Shown piece by piece: positions 26,277 through 35,370 of a DNA stretch of 64,000 bases (position 1 is its first letter; every line of letters starts with the position of its first letter). Source of the DNA: Deltaproteobacteria bacterium (GTDB taxonomy: Bacteria; Desulfobacterota; Desulfuromonadia; Desulfuromonadales; Geopsychrobacteraceae). The stretch covers positions 1 to 64,000 of the forward strand of contig JAJRQI010000008.1 of the NCBI GenBank assembly GCA_024280335.1. The letters are read 5' to 3'. Position numbers and translations under genes: made by a program. The notes under the pieces were generated by a model. It was not told where the DNA came from, did not search any database, and worked only from the letters and a program-made list of their open reading frames with translations.

Positions 26277-26454
26277 AGGTCCCATGCTCTCACTTGAGTT
26301 GAGTCACAAGCAGTGCCGCAACTGCGCACCTTCAGCGTCAGGCAAAGAGAGCGGGTCTTTCCGGCGGACCCCTAAATCCATTTTTTTCTGTCATAATCCA
26401 AGAAAAACCGTTAACATTTGCGGTCAGGTTAAACTTCCACTGAGGCTGTAAGCG

Positions 26455-26829
26455 ATGACGCAAAGACGTATTCTAATCGTTGACGACGAATTATCGATCC
26501 GGGAGAGTCTGGCTGAATTTTTACGCGACTTCGGCATGACGGTAGCCGCTTCGGGTGAGGCCGAAGAAGCGCTGAAGCTCTTGACGAAAAATCGGTTTGA
26601 CGTTCTGATTGCCGATCTTCGTCTGCCGGGAATAACCGGTGACGCGATGATTCCGAAAGCGCATGCATTACAGCCCGATTTACGCTTTTTGATTCACACC
26701 GGATCGATCGACTACCGCCTGACAGAAGAGCTGCTTGCCCTTGGCTTGACGCACAAGCACATCATCTTCAAACCTCTCTCGGACCTGACCTCACTGATTG
26801 ATAAAATCGAAGAACTCTTTGCTGGTTAA
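26455..26829 (+). CDS. Single-domain response regulator (CheY-like)
   Basis: A stand-alone receiver of 124 residues: acidic pocket V-D-D-E near residue 9, phospho-acceptor Asp in I-A-D-L-R-L-P-G near residue 54, Ser/Thr switch in H-T-G-S and conserved Lys in I-F-K-P. It has no output domain, so it must act by protein contact. It follows the REC-PAS-GGDEF-EAL gene on the same strand after a 178-base gap in which no feature was found; the two could belong to one phosphorelay. Confidence 0.85.
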   Translation: MTQRRILIVDDELSIRESLAEFLRDFGMTVAASGEAEEALKLLTKNRFDVLIADLRLPGITGDAMIPKAHALQPDLRFLIHTGSIDYRLTEELLALGLTHKHIIFKPLSDLTSLIDKIEELFAG

Positions 26830-26871
26830 TTGACAGCAATTGACGTTACGCCACAACAAAAGGAGAACAGA

Positions 26872-27381
26872 ATGAGCGCAGCAGCGATGGTCCGCATGCA
26901 GACCAGCATGGGACCAATCACCATTGAACTGGACGGAGAAAAAGCTCCGATCAGTACCGAAAACTTTCTCGCTTACGTTCGCAGCGGTCTTTACGACCAG
27001 ACAATTTTCCACCGGGTCATTCCGGGGTTCATGGTCCAGGGCGGCGGGTTCACGGTAGATATGGCGCAAAAGAAAACTGAAACGCCGATCAAGAACGAGG
27101 CGGATAACGGCCTGAAGAACCTGCGCGGAACTTTGGCGATGGCTCGCACCCAGGTGGTCGACAGCGCCACAAATCAGTTTTTTATCAACCTGGCCGATAA
27201 CGATTTCCTGAACCATCAAGGGACCAGTCCCAATGCCTACGGTTATGCTGTTTTTGCGCGAGTGACTGAGGGGATGGAAGTTATCGAAGAAATCGCCAAG
27301 GTAGCAACCGGCAACCACGGACAGCATCAGGATGTGCCGAAGCAAGCTGTGATTATCGAAAGTGCAACGATCGAAGAATAA
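26872..27381 (+). CDS. Peptidyl-prolyl cis-trans isomerase, cyclophilin type
   Basis: Speeds isomerisation of Xaa-Pro bonds during folding. The 169-residue protein has no signal peptide, so it is the cytoplasmic PpiB type. Motifs: M-G-x-I-T-I-E-L-D, [22 protein letters not shown] (catalytic Arg), A-M-A-R and Q-F-F-I-N-L. The start at 26872 has AGGAG five bases upstream; the frame extends further back but without an RBS. Confidence 0.93.
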   Translation: MSAAAMVRMQTSMGPITIELDGEKAPISTENFLAYVRSGLYDQTIFHRVIPGFMVQGGGFTVDMAQKKTETPIKNEADNGLKNLRGTLAMARTQVVDSATNQFFINLADNDFLNHQGTSPNAYGYAVFARVTEGMEVIEEIAKVATGNHGQHQDVPKQAVIIESATIEE

Positions 27382-27390
27382 GTCTGAGCC

Positions 27391-27418
27391 GGGTCGCCAG
27401 CGTGGCGGCCCTGCTTTT
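27391..27418 (+). terminator. Terminator after the cyclophilin gene
   Basis: GGGTCGCC (27391-27398) pairs with GGCGGCCC (27404-27411) with one G-U pair and a 5-base loop, followed by TGCTTTTC. Confidence 0.6.
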
Positions 27419-27480
27419 CAAGCCATTTTTTACCCCGCAGGGTTCGAAAATTCCCGCCTGGTCAACCCGTTTCCCGACAG

Positions 27481-28053
27481 ATGTCTATGGATTTTCTGAC
27501 CCTATTCGGAATCGCACTGGCGTTGGCGATGGATGCTTTTGCCGTTGCCCTCAGTGCCGGGCTGATGCTGCCAAAGCTGACCGGACGACACCTGTTCCGT
27601 TTCGGTTTTCATTTCGGCCTGTTTCAGGCGCTGATGCCGGTGATCGGCTGGCTGGCCGGGATCAGCGTCCGGGATCAGATCGAATCTTTCGATCATTGGT
27701 TGGCATTCGGGCTGCTGAGCCTGGTCGGTGGAAAAATGCTTTGGGAAGCCTGGCAGGGTGACGAAGACACGCCGCGCGCAGGAGATCCGACCCGCGGGAT
27801 GTCGCTGGTGCTGCTCTCCATCGCTACCAGCATCGACGCCCTGGCCGTCGGCCTCAGCCTGGCGGTGCTGGGGGTCACGATCTGGACCCCGGCGCTGGTG
27901 ATCGGCATGATCGCTGGAATTCTAACCGTCTGCGGTATGCTGCTCGGCCGCCGCCTGGGCCGTGCCTGGGGCAGCAGAGTCGAGATTTTCGGTGGACTGG
28001 TTCTGATCGCTATCGGGGTTAAAATCCTGCTGGAACATATTCTGTTTCATTAA
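27481..28053 (+). CDS. mntP: Manganese exporter MntP
   Basis: Six-helix inner-membrane Mn2+ efflux pump (190 aa) that protects against manganese overload. The two repeated halves each carry an acidic motif in a helix: A-M-D-A-F-A-V near residue 17 and S-I-D-A-L-A-V-G-L-S near residue 117, as in MntP/YebN. The 5' region lacks the conserved core of the yybP-ykoY manganese riboswitch that often precedes this gene. The RBS is weak, and a second ATG two codons on is possible. Confidence 0.92.
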   Translation: MSMDFLTLFGIALALAMDAFAVALSAGLMLPKLTGRHLFRFGFHFGLFQALMPVIGWLAGISVRDQIESFDHWLAFGLLSLVGGKMLWEAWQGDEDTPRAGDPTRGMSLVLLSIATSIDALAVGLSLAVLGVTIWTPALVIGMIAGILTVCGMLLGRRLGRAWGSRVEIFGGLVLIAIGVKILLEHILFH

Positions 28054-28067
28054 TGTTAGAGAACGAG

Positions 28068-29111
28068 ATGAACAACCGGCCCGACAAGAAAAACCGACTG
28101 CCTGCAGAGTGGGAACCGCAAGCTGAGGTCCTGCTTGCCTGGCCGCATGCCGAGTCCGACTGGCAGCCGATCCTTCCGCAGATCATCCCGACATTTCTGG
28201 AGATAACCCGCCAGATCAGCCGCTTCGAACAGGTACTGATCGCCACTCCGGAACCGGACCTGGTCGCAGGCCAACTGAAAGCAGCAGGGATCGACCGGAC
28301 GCAGATCAGGATCTACCCGGTCCCAAGCAATGACACCTGGAGCCGAGATTTTGGACCGATCACCGTTATCCGCGATCAGCAGCCATTGTTGCTCGATTTC
28401 GGTTTCAATGGCTGGGGACTTAAATTTGCCGCGAATCACGACAATCAGATCACCCGCCGACTGCACGAGGCGGGAGCCTTCGGCCTGACCAAAAGGGAGA
28501 GTTGCGGACTGATCCTGGAAGGGGGGAGTATCGAAAGTGACGGCTGCGGAACCCTACTGACCACCGCTGAGTGCCTGCTCAATCCAAACCGCAACCCGCA
28601 CTTGAATAAGGCGCAACTTGAGGCCGCCCTGAAACATCATCTAGGTGCAGAGCGGCTTCTCTGGCTGGAAAATGGCTATCTGGCCGGCGACGACACCGAT
28701 TCACATATCGACACCCTGGCCCGTCTCGGCCCGGCACAAACCCTTCTCTATGTCCGCTGCGACGATCCGCAGGATGAACATTTCTCCGCACTGCAACAGA
28801 TGGAAGCAGAGCTGCAATCCTTCCGCACCAGCACAGGAGCTCGGTTTCGCCTGCTCTCACTCCCTTGTCCGCAGGCCTGTTATGATGATGAGGGAATGCG
28901 ACTTCCGGCCAGTTACGCCAACTATTTGGTGATTAACCAAGCGGTTCTGGTGCCGAGCTATGCCGATCCGGCTGACGCGATAGCCCGGACGACCATTGCT
29001 GCAGCCTTTCCCGGCCGTGAAATCATCCCCATCGATTGCCGGACGCTGATCCGCCAACATGGATCACTGCACTGCGTGACCATGCAGATCCCGCAAGGAG
29101 TCCTGCCATGA
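28068..29111 (+). CDS. aguA: Agmatine deiminase
   Basis: Converts agmatine to N-carbamoylputrescine and ammonia. Guanidino-modifying enzyme fold with W-P-H near the N-terminus, N-D-T-W-S-R-D-F-G-P, the E-G-G-S-I-E motif, D-S-H-I-D-T-L-A (catalytic His) and the catalytic Cys in G-S-L-H-C-V-T. The ATG at 28068 has GAG upstream; an in-frame ATG at 28053, overlapping the mntP stop, is the alternative. It overlaps aguB by four bases; together they form the two-step agmatine route to putrescine. Confidence 0.93.
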   Translation: MNNRPDKKNRLPAEWEPQAEVLLAWPHAESDWQPILPQIIPTFLEITRQISRFEQVLIATPEPDLVAGQLKAAGIDRTQIRIYPVPSNDTWSRDFGPITVIRDQQPLLLDFGFNGWGLKFAANHDNQITRRLHEAGAFGLTKRESCGLILEGGSIESDGCGTLLTTAECLLNPNRNPHLNKAQLEAALKHHLGAERLLWLENGYLAGDDTDSHIDTLARLGPAQTLLYVRCDDPQDEHFSALQQMEAELQSFRTSTGARFRLLSLPCPQACYDDEGMRLPASYANYLVINQAVLVPSYADPADAIARTTIAAAFPGREIIPIDCRTLIRQHGSLHCVTMQIPQGVLP

Positions 29112-29992
29112 AAAGGCTGAAAATCGGCCTGGTGCAACAAAGCTGCGTGGCCAAGCGCAAAGAAAACCTGAAAAAAAGTTGCGTCGGAATCCGCCGGGCC
29201 GCTAAGCAGGGGGCACAACTGGTGATTCTGCAGGAACTGCACAGCAGCGCCTACTTTTGCCAGGTTGAAACTACCGGCAACTTTGACTTGGCCGAAACCA
29301 TTCCTGGGCCGGCAACGGCCGAGTTCGGCCGTATCGCCAAAGAGTTGGGAATCGTGCTGGTCATCTCGCTGTTCGAAAAGCGTGCCCCCGGCCTCTACCA
29401 CAACACTGCGGTGGTCCTGGAGAGTGACGGCTCGATTGCCGGTTGCTACCGTAAAATGCATATCCCCGACGATCCCGGCTATTACGAAAAGTTCTATTTC
29501 ACCCCGGGGGATCTGGGCTTCACGCCGATCGAAACTTCGCTCGGCAAGCTGGGGATACTGATCTGCTGGGATCAATGGTACCCGGAAGCAGCCCGACTGA
29601 TGGCCTTGGCTGGCGCCGAACTGTTGATCTATCCGACCGCCATCGGCTTTGATCCACTCGACAGCTCCGAAGAACAACAGCGGCAACGTGACGCCTGGGT
29701 GACCGTCCAGCGCGGCCACGCCATCGCCAACGGCACACCGTTACTCGCGGTCAACCGGGTCGGTTTTGAACCCGATCCGAGCGGAGCAGGCAATGGGATT
29801 CAATTTTGGGGGAGCAGTTTCGCCGCCGGTTGTCAGGGAGAGTTGCTCGCCCAGGCGTGTGAAACCGAGGAGCAGGTGCTGCTGGTAGAAATCGACCGGC
29901 AACGCAGTGAACAGGTGCGCCGGGTCTGGCCTTTTTTACGCGACCGACGGATCGACAGTTATCAGGATCTGCTGCGGCGTTATCGCGATTAA
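29108..29992 (+). CDS. aguB: N-carbamoylputrescine amidase
   Basis: Nitrilase-superfamily enzyme that hydrolyses N-carbamoylputrescine to putrescine, CO2 and ammonia, the step after AguA. The Glu-Lys-Cys triad is visible: L-Q-E-L-H near residue 40, R-K-M-H-I-P near 115 and I-C-W-D-Q-W-Y-P-E near 150. The 294-residue length and F-W-G-S-S-F-A near the C-terminus fit the AguB subgroup. The ATG overlaps the aguA stop (ATGA). Confidence 0.94.
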   Translation: MKRLKIGLVQQSCVAKRKENLKKSCVGIRRAAKQGAQLVILQELHSSAYFCQVETTGNFDLAETIPGPATAEFGRIAKELGIVLVISLFEKRAPGLYHNTAVVLESDGSIAGCYRKMHIPDDPGYYEKFYFTPGDLGFTPIETSLGKLGILICWDQWYPEAARLMALAGAELLIYPTAIGFDPLDSSEEQQRQRDAWVTVQRGHAIANGTPLLAVNRVGFEPDPSGAGNGIQFWGSSFAAGCQGELLAQACETEEQVLLVEIDRQRSEQVRRVWPFLRDRRIDSYQDLLRRYRD

Positions 29993-30006
29993 GGTCGCAA
30001 GCCCCG

Positions 30007-30082
30007 AATCCCCCCTGCCCCCCTTTGTCAAAGGCGGAGACTACTTGCTTCCCCCTTTAATAAAGGGGGATTGAGGGGGATT
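30007..30082. repeat. Nested C/G-rich palindromic element between converging aguB and metK
   Basis: The element contains CCCCCTTT and AAGGGGG around an AATA loop (about 30050-30070), a second imperfect copy of the same arm pair (CCCCCCTTT, loop, AAAGGCGG, about 30016-30037), and an outer AATCCCCCC arm (30007-30016) facing GAGGGGGATT (30073-30082). It can fold on either strand and probably acts as a two-way terminator for aguB and metK. The motif family (AATCCCCCT...AAGGGGGATT) is one I recognise as dispersed in many bacterial genomes, so it is best seen as a repeat. Confidence 0.65.
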
Positions 30083-30090
30083 TGATGAAC

Positions 30091-31260
30091 CTACAGTCCG
30101 GAACGCGACTTGAGAGCATTGATCCGATCGGTACGCTCCCAGTTAAAACCGGGCAGTTCGCGCCCGAAGTGCCCGTAAGCAGCGGTCTGACGGTAGATCG
30201 GCTGCAACAAGTCGAGCTGCTCGATAATCGCCGCCGGGCGCATGTCAAATTCGGCCTGGACGATTTCAGCAATCTGCTGAGAGGACAGTTTTCCGGTGCC
30301 GAAGGTATTGATCATTACTGAAACCGGTTCGGCAACGCCGATGGCATAGGCCAGTTGAACTTCACACTTACGAGCCAGCCCGGCGGCCACAACGTTCTTG
30401 GCAACGTAACGCGCCATGTAGGAAGCACTGCGATCGACCTTGGAGGGGTCTTTGCCACTGAAGGCACCGCCGCCGTGAGACCCTTGACCGCCGTAGGTAT
30501 CAACGATGATCTTCCGGCCGGTCAAGCCACAGTCGCCCATCGGCCCGCCGACCACAAAACGGCCGGTCGGGTTGATCAGATAGCGGGTTTTGTCGTCCAG
30601 CAGGTGCACCGGCAAAATCGGCTTGATGACCTCTTCAATGACGGCCTCTTTGAGATCCTCATACTTGACATCGGGGGTATGTTGCGAAGAGATGACCACG
30701 GTGTCGATACGGGTCGGCTTATCATCAATGTACTGGATCGAGACCTGAGACTTGCTGTCCGGGCGTAAAAAAGCAACCTGACCGCTCTTGCGGATTTCGG
30801 CGAGTTTCTGCACCAGTTTATGGGCAAAAGTGATCGACATCGGCATCAGTTCGGGGGTTTCGTCACAGGCAAAACCGAACATCAAGCCCTGGTCACCGGC
30901 ACCCTGCTCCTTGTACAGTCCCTCTCCGGCAGTGACACCCTGCGAGATATCAGGAGACTGCTGATCGATGGACGTCAGTACCGCGCAAGTCTCGTAATCG
31001 AACCCCATCGCCGAATCGTTGTAACCGATCTCCTTGATGGTCTGACGGACAATCGCCGGAAAATCAGCGTAGGCACTGGTGGTAATCTCACCGGCAATCA
31101 TCGCCATCCCGGTCGTGACTAAAGTTTCACAGGCAACACGGGCAGCTTTGTCCTGGCTGAGAATTGCATCAAGAATGGCGTCTGAAATCTGATCGGCAAC
31201 CTTGTCAGGATGCCCTTCACCGACAGATTCGGACGTGAAGAGAAAATCGGTCATCGGCAT
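30091..31260 (-). CDS. metK: S-adenosylmethionine synthetase
   Basis: Makes SAM from methionine and ATP. The 389-residue protein has the N-terminal [11 protein letters not shown] motif, [13 protein letters not shown][10 protein letters not shown] and the P-loop-like G-G-G-A-F-S-G-K-D. The start at 31260 has GGAGG ten bases upstream; the frame is open further but without an RBS. No SAM riboswitch is seen in the 82-base leader. It is the last gene of the PTS block on this strand. Confidence 0.95.
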   Translation of the reverse strand: MPMTDFLFTSESVGEGHPDKVADQISDAILDAILSQDKAARVACETLVTTGMAMIAGEITTSAYADFPAIVRQTIKEIGYNDSAMGFDYETCAVLTSIDQQSPDISQGVTAGEGLYKEQGAGDQGLMFGFACDETPELMPMSITFAHKLVQKLAEIRKSGQVAFLRPDSKSQVSIQYIDDKPTRIDTVVISSQHTPDVKYEDLKEAVIEEVIKPILPVHLLDDKTRYLINPTGRFVVGGPMGDCGLTGRKIIVDTYGGQGSHGGGAFSGKDPSKVDRSASYMARYVAKNVVAAGLARKCEVQLAYAIGVAEPVSVMINTFGTGKLSSQQIAEIVQAEFDMRPAAIIEQLDLLQPIYRQTAAYGHFGRELPGFNWERTDRINALKSRSGL

Positions 31261-31342
31261 TTGCAGTATTCCTCCATCTATTGGTTTATTAAGAGAACAG
31301 AATATTTTATTTAAAGTGGGTATTTGAGTCAATCAGAATCGT

Positions 31343-33124
31343 TCAGATCAGCGCATCACCAAAGATATCAGGCAACCGGCCGCGCATCTCTTTGTCGAGG
31401 CACAGTGCAACCTCTTTGCCGGTCGGCAGGGTAAAAAGCTTTTCCACAAGTTTCTCGCCGTCGCGCCGGGACAACTGCCGCAAAACCCGCTTCACCCGTG
31501 GCACGCAGGCCGGGTTCATCGATAACTCAGTCAGCCCCAGACCGAGAAGTACCAGAGCATAGAGAGGCTCTCCCGCCATCTCTCCACACATGCCAACCCC
31601 GATCCCCGCCTTTTTGCCCGCATCGCAAACCGCTTTAATCGCCCGCAAGATCGCCGGGTGCAGCGGATCATAGAGATAGGCAATATGTTCGTTTCCCCGG
31701 TCGACCGCCAGGCAGTACTGAATTAAATCGTTGGTACCGATGGAAAAAAAATCGACCTCTTCGGCCAGAAACGGGGCGACAAAAACCGCCGATGGGGTTT
31801 CTACCATGATACCGATTTCAACCTCAGAATCAAAGGGAACCGCTTCATCAATCAGTTGCTGTTGAACGTCACGCAAGATTCTTTTACAGGTCCGGATTTC
31901 TGCAACCCCGCTGATCATCGGGAACATGATCCGCACCTTGCCGAAGGCCGAGGCGCGCAGAATCGCGCGCAACTGGAGCTTGAACAAGGTCACTTCACGT
32001 AATGAAAAACGAATTGCCCGCAGGCCCAGTGCCGGATTTGCCTCATCGGACAGGTTCAGATCAGGAACAAATTTGTCACCACCAATGTCAAGGGTGCGAA
32101 TCGTGACCGGATGCGGCCGCATCTCTTCAAGAATCTGTCGATATGCGCTGAGTTGCTCCTCCTCATCCGGCGGTTCAGAACGGCCGAGATAGAGAAACTC
32201 GGTCCGATACAGACCAACCCCTTCAGTACCATGTTTTTTTGCCAGCGGAAACTCACTGGCCAACTCCAGATTGCCGCGCAAGGCAATCCGTTCTTGATCC
32301 TTGGTCACCGCCGGCAGATCACGATAACAGATCAGTTCTTTTTCCAGGTATTCAAACGATTGCTTGCGCTGCAGATATTCCTTGAAGGTCTCCTCGGAGG
32401 GATTCAGAATCACGACCCCGGTGGTGCCGTCGATAATTGCCGGCAGCTGATCGTAAACCAGCGAGGTAATGGTCTCCAGGCCGACAACTGCCGGAATTTC
32501 CAGAGAACGTGCCAGGATCGCCGTATGCGAGGTGCGCCCTCCCCGGTCAGTGATAAAACCGAGGATTTTTTCACGGTCCATCTGCATGGTGTCGGCAGGA
32601 GACAAGTCATGGGTGACAATCAGCGACTTGTGTCCGATCTCGCTGAGGGTACGCTCATGTTCACCGGTCAAAATCCGCATCAGGCGTTCGCCGACGGCAT
32701 CGACATCGGAGCGTCGTTCACGCAGATATTCATCCTCTATATTATCGAAGAGTTTGCGCAGTTGGCTGAGAACCCGCTTCAGGGCCCCTTCAGCATTCAG
32801 CTGCTCACGGATCGCCGTTTCGGTCCCCTGAACCAGCATGGCATCATCGAGAATCAGGATATGGGTATCGAGAATGTAGAGGTGTTCGCGCAGGTGCTGC
32901 TGACTGGAAACGCTATCTTTAACCTCACGCAGCTGGATGCGCGCCTGTTCGACAGCCCAGTGAAAACGCGCAACCTCGCTCTCTACCTCAACGGAATCGA
33001 TGGAACATTCCTCTGCTGTAGCGCGACGGTTGATCAGACTGATCTCACCGATACTGATCCCCGGCGAGACGCCGATGCCGACCAGGTAGGTATCTTTTGC
33101 CACCTCAATCTTCGCCAAAACCAT
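31343..33124 (-). CDS. ptsI: PTS enzyme I (phosphoenolpyruvate-protein phosphotransferase)
   Basis: Cytoplasmic enzyme that takes phosphate from PEP and passes it to HPr. In 593 residues it has the HPr-binding helical domain, the phospho-His motif G-G-R-T-S-H-T-A-I-L near residue 200 and the PEP-binding barrel with F-R-T-E-F-L-like (Y-R-T-E-F-L), G-T-N-D-L-I-Q-Y and the catalytic Cys in G-M-C-G-E. Its start overlaps the 3' end of ptsH by 20 bases. Downstream partners here are the mannose-family EIIA/B/C/D; the nitrogen-type EI GAF domain is absent. Confidence 0.95.
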   Translation of the reverse strand: MVLAKIEVAKDTYLVGIGVSPGISIGEISLINRRATAEECSIDSVEVESEVARFHWAVEQARIQLREVKDSVSSQQHLREHLYILDTHILILDDAMLVQGTETAIREQLNAEGALKRVLSQLRKLFDNIEDEYLRERRSDVDAVGERLMRILTGEHERTLSEIGHKSLIVTHDLSPADTMQMDREKILGFITDRGGRTSHTAILARSLEIPAVVGLETITSLVYDQLPAIIDGTTGVVILNPSEETFKEYLQRKQSFEYLEKELICYRDLPAVTKDQERIALRGNLELASEFPLAKKHGTEGVGLYRTEFLYLGRSEPPDEEEQLSAYRQILEEMRPHPVTIRTLDIGGDKFVPDLNLSDEANPALGLRAIRFSLREVTLFKLQLRAILRASAFGKVRIMFPMISGVAEIRTCKRILRDVQQQLIDEAVPFDSEVEIGIMVETPSAVFVAPFLAEEVDFFSIGTNDLIQYCLAVDRGNEHIAYLYDPLHPAILRAIKAVCDAGKKAGIGVGMCGEMAGEPLYALVLLGLGLTELSMNPACVPRVKRVLRQLSRRDGEKLVEKLFTLPTGKEVALCLDKEMRGRLPDIFGDALI

Positions 33125-33371
33125 CCTCTATCAACTCAGCAAGCAACTGCATACCCTCTATTTCGTCATCACCATCAACCCGAACGGTGATTTCAGTTTC
33201 CTTCGGTGCCGCAAGTAACAGGATCCCCATAATGCTCTTGCCGTTCACCTCAAGGTCTTCCTTGATCAAAGTAACTTCCGCCGCAAACTTGTTTGCGGTC
33301 TGAACCAGTTGAGCTGCAGCCCTGGCATGCAGGCCGAGTCGATTTTTAATAATAAATTGTCTACTTTGCAT
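33105..33371 (-). CDS. ptsH: Phosphocarrier protein HPr
   Basis: Small PTS carrier (88 aa) that relays phosphate from EI to EIIA. The active-site His is in G-L-H-A-R-A-A near residue 15, and the regulatory Ser is in N-G-K-S-I-M-G-I near residue 46. That Ser is the target of HPr kinase, whose gene (hprK) lies in the same block, so both modes of HPr phosphorylation are likely. Confidence 0.95.
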   Translation of the reverse strand: MQSRQFIIKNRLGLHARAAAQLVQTANKFAAEVTLIKEDLEVNGKSIMGILLLAAPKETEITVRVDGDDEIEGMQLLAELIEDGFGED

Positions 33372-33382
33372 TTACGTTTCCC

Positions 33383-34153
33383 TCACAGTGCAACCCAACT
33401 CGTCAGATCAGCCCAGAACAGACCGGCCAGAACAATAATAATCGCAGTCAAAAGTGTCAGCATCAGGGTCGACACCCCTTTGCGCGCAATCAGGCCGAGC
33501 ATAATCATCGGCAGCAGAGTAAATAATCCGAGCCAGCTGGGGAGAGCCTGTTGCTGTAGCTGCTGAAACACCAGGAAGGCACTGAACCCGCCCAGCACAA
33601 CGATAGCGGCTTCCTTGGTGTGGATCGCCCAATCCGGCAAACGATGCCGCTGCAGAAACTCCACCGACTGCACCCCCAGTCGATAACCGCGCACAAAACC
33701 TGCAACCCGGAACCAGATCGGCACAGCATTATAGAGCAGCAAAAAAACCACCGGCGCCCACAAGATCCCTTTGGCGGCAAAAAACAACGCGATACCGGCT
33801 GCTAGCGGTCTCAAACCACCCCAGAACAGGGCATCGCCGATCGCAGCATAGGGGGCGGCGACCATCTCCTTGAAGTCACTTATCGCGACCGGCAACTCTT
33901 CTTTTGCGGCACGCTGCTCCTCTAGCTTCAAAACTGCCGCAGCGACCGCAGGCGCAAGATAGGGGTGGGTATTAAAGTAGCTCAGATGTTCTTTACCTAC
34001 CTTGAGCAGTTCTTCGCGCCGATAGATTTTCTTCAGCGCCGGCAACAGCGCATATAAAAAACCGAGTCCCTGCAGCCGCTCGAAATTCCAGCTCCCCTGC
34101 AACAGCAGCATCCTGAACCAGACATGAATGCGGGTGACTCGCGAAAGCGACAT
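33383..34153 (-). CDS. PTS mannose/fructose/sorbose-family IID component
   Basis: Membrane subunit that, with IIC, carries the sugar across the inner membrane. Family hallmarks are R-M-L-L-L-Q-G-S-W-N-F-E-R-L-Q-G near residue 14, then G-F-L-Y-A-L-L-P-A-L-K-K-I-Y and the F-N-T-H-P-Y-L motif; C-terminal membrane helices follow. The open frame runs 57 codons further upstream, inside the IIC gene, but the ATG at 34153, two bases after the IIC stop, gives a normal 256-residue protein. Confidence 0.9.
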   Translation of the reverse strand: MSLSRVTRIHVWFRMLLLQGSWNFERLQGLGFLYALLPALKKIYRREELLKVGKEHLSYFNTHPYLAPAVAAAVLKLEEQRAAKEELPVAISDFKEMVAAPYAAIGDALFWGGLRPLAAGIALFFAAKGILWAPVVFLLLYNAVPIWFRVAGFVRGYRLGVQSVEFLQRHRLPDWAIHTKEAAIVVLGGFSAFLVFQQLQQQALPSWLGLFTLLPMIMLGLIARKGVSTLMLTLLTAIIIVLAGLFWADLTSWVAL

Positions 34154-34155
34154 CG

Positions 34156-34848
34156 TTACACCAACCACATCAACAAAAAAGCCGTACCGAATGTGGCACA
34201 AAACAGGGTCAATGCCCGACTGACATTGATTGTCCCTAAAATTACCGCAACACCGACCAACGGCAACGCCAACTGCAACCAGCTGGACGAATGTTCCAGA
34301 GGATGCTGAACCAGTGACCAGCAAAGCGGAATCAACAACAAGCCACTCACCACGATAAATGAATAGGTTCCGATTGCAGCCAGGGAAAAACTCAAAATTC
34401 CGCGTAGATGCTGAAATTCCACCGCAAACAGATTGCCGTTGGCCAACGCAGTTTCCGCCCGGTTCAACAGGCGAACATTGTACTGGCGGGCAGCATGATC
34501 AAAAAACTGTCCGACCTTGCCCAACGGGATCGCCACCAATAAACAGAGCAGCAACAGCTCAAGACTGTCGGCATGTAATGCCTTACCGAGGGAGATCGCC
34601 AGGACAGTACCGGCAATCGACACCTGAGTATCGTCCGGCGGGATGGCGGCACCGACCGGCAGTCGCGCAAGCCAAAGCAGTTCAACCATCACCCCGACCT
34701 GCAAGCCGACCAGCGGCTCACCCAGCAGCCATGCCACCAGCGGAGCGGCCACCAGCGGCCGCGAGATCATGACCTGCAACAGTGCGGTACGATCAAGGCC
34801 ACAGAGCAGAGAAACCAAAGCACCGAAAAGCAGATCGACAGCGATCAA
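34156..34848 (-). CDS. PTS mannose/fructose/sorbose-family IIC component
   Basis: Polytopic permease subunit with R-P-L-V-A-A-P-L-V-A-W-L-L-G-E-P, G-V-M-V-E-L-L-W-L and several later helices. No ATG is available near the 5' end. A TTG at 34848 overlaps the IIB stop by four bases (TTGA), behind a G-rich stretch, and gives a sensible N-terminus just before the first helix. A TTG at 34884 would make it 12 residues longer and overlap IIB by 40 bases. I prefer the coupled TTG, with moderate certainty. Substrate is not predictable. Confidence 0.82.
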   Translation of the reverse strand: MIAVDLLFGALVSLLCGLDRTALLQVMISRPLVAAPLVAWLLGEPLVGLQVGVMVELLWLARLPVGAAIPPDDTQVSIAGTVLAISLGKALHADSLELLLLCLLVAIPLGKVGQFFDHAARQYNVRLLNRAETALANGNLFAVEFQHLRGILSFSLAAIGTYSFIVVSGLLLIPLCWSLVQHPLEHSSSWLQLALPLVGVAVILGTINVSRALTLFCATFGTAFLLMWLV

Positions 34849-35339
34849 CCCTTGCCCCCCCTGTTCGGTATCAGTTTCCGCCAACTTCGTTCAATGTCGG
34901 CAGGAATACAACGGGCGGTGATTTTCACCCCGGCCAGCTCTAGCTGTTCCAGATCTTCCAACCCGTCCCGATCAATAAAAATCGTACAACTGAGCCGCGC
35001 CTTACCCTCCCCGGCATGCAGATTGCCGAGATTCAGCTGCTGGTAGATCAGACCGAGACGATAGGCGCGTAACGCGTCTATTGTTGAACCGAACAGCAGT
35101 AACGCTTTGCAATGATCCAGTTTTTTTGAAGCGAAGAGTGCAACCGTATCCTCAATGCTACCGATCTCGACCCGCATCCGGCTTGGCACCGAAGCTTCCA
35201 TCATCATCCGCTTCAGTGGTGTAGCAGCCATCTCGTCATTGGCGACGACAATACAGTCCGCATGGATATAGGGCACCCAGGACTCTAGAACCTGACCGTG
35301 AATCAAGCGATTATCTATGCGTGTCAGAACAATACTCAT
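34845..35339 (-). CDS. PTS mannose/fructose/sorbose-family IIB component
   Basis: Cytoplasmic phosphocarrier domain that phosphorylates the incoming sugar. The motif R-I-D-N-R-L-I-H-G-Q-V at residues 7-17 holds the phospho-His (residue 14), and the domain continues with I-V-V-A-N-D-E and the conserved central region to 164 residues. GGGAG lies five to six bases before the ATG at 35339. It lies 31 bases downstream of the IIA gene. Confidence 0.92.
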   Translation of the reverse strand: MSIVLTRIDNRLIHGQVLESWVPYIHADCIVVANDEMAATPLKRMMMEASVPSRMRVEIGSIEDTVALFASKKLDHCKALLLFGSTIDALRAYRLGLIYQQLNLGNLHAGEGKARLSCTIFIDRDGLEDLEQLELAGVKITARCIPADIERSWRKLIPNRGGKG

Positions 35340-35370
35340 CAAATCTCCCAATCGGTTACCCGTAAAATCA

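Noticed and set aside
27382-27480. Possible yybP-ykoY manganese riboswitch before mntP
   Set aside because: The conserved riboswitch core is not visible; only a terminator hairpin of the upstream gene is seen.
30355-30768. 137-codon plus-strand frame opposite metK
   Set aside because: Antisense shadow of a highly conserved gene; no RBS or recognisable domain.
31261-31342. Possible SAM riboswitch before metK
   Set aside because: The leader is short and AT-rich with no recognisable SAM riboswitch fold, and metK follows ptsI closely.
32111-33190. 359-codon plus-strand frame opposite ptsI
   Set aside because: Long but antisense to enzyme I and without protein-family features; explained by codon structure of the real gene.
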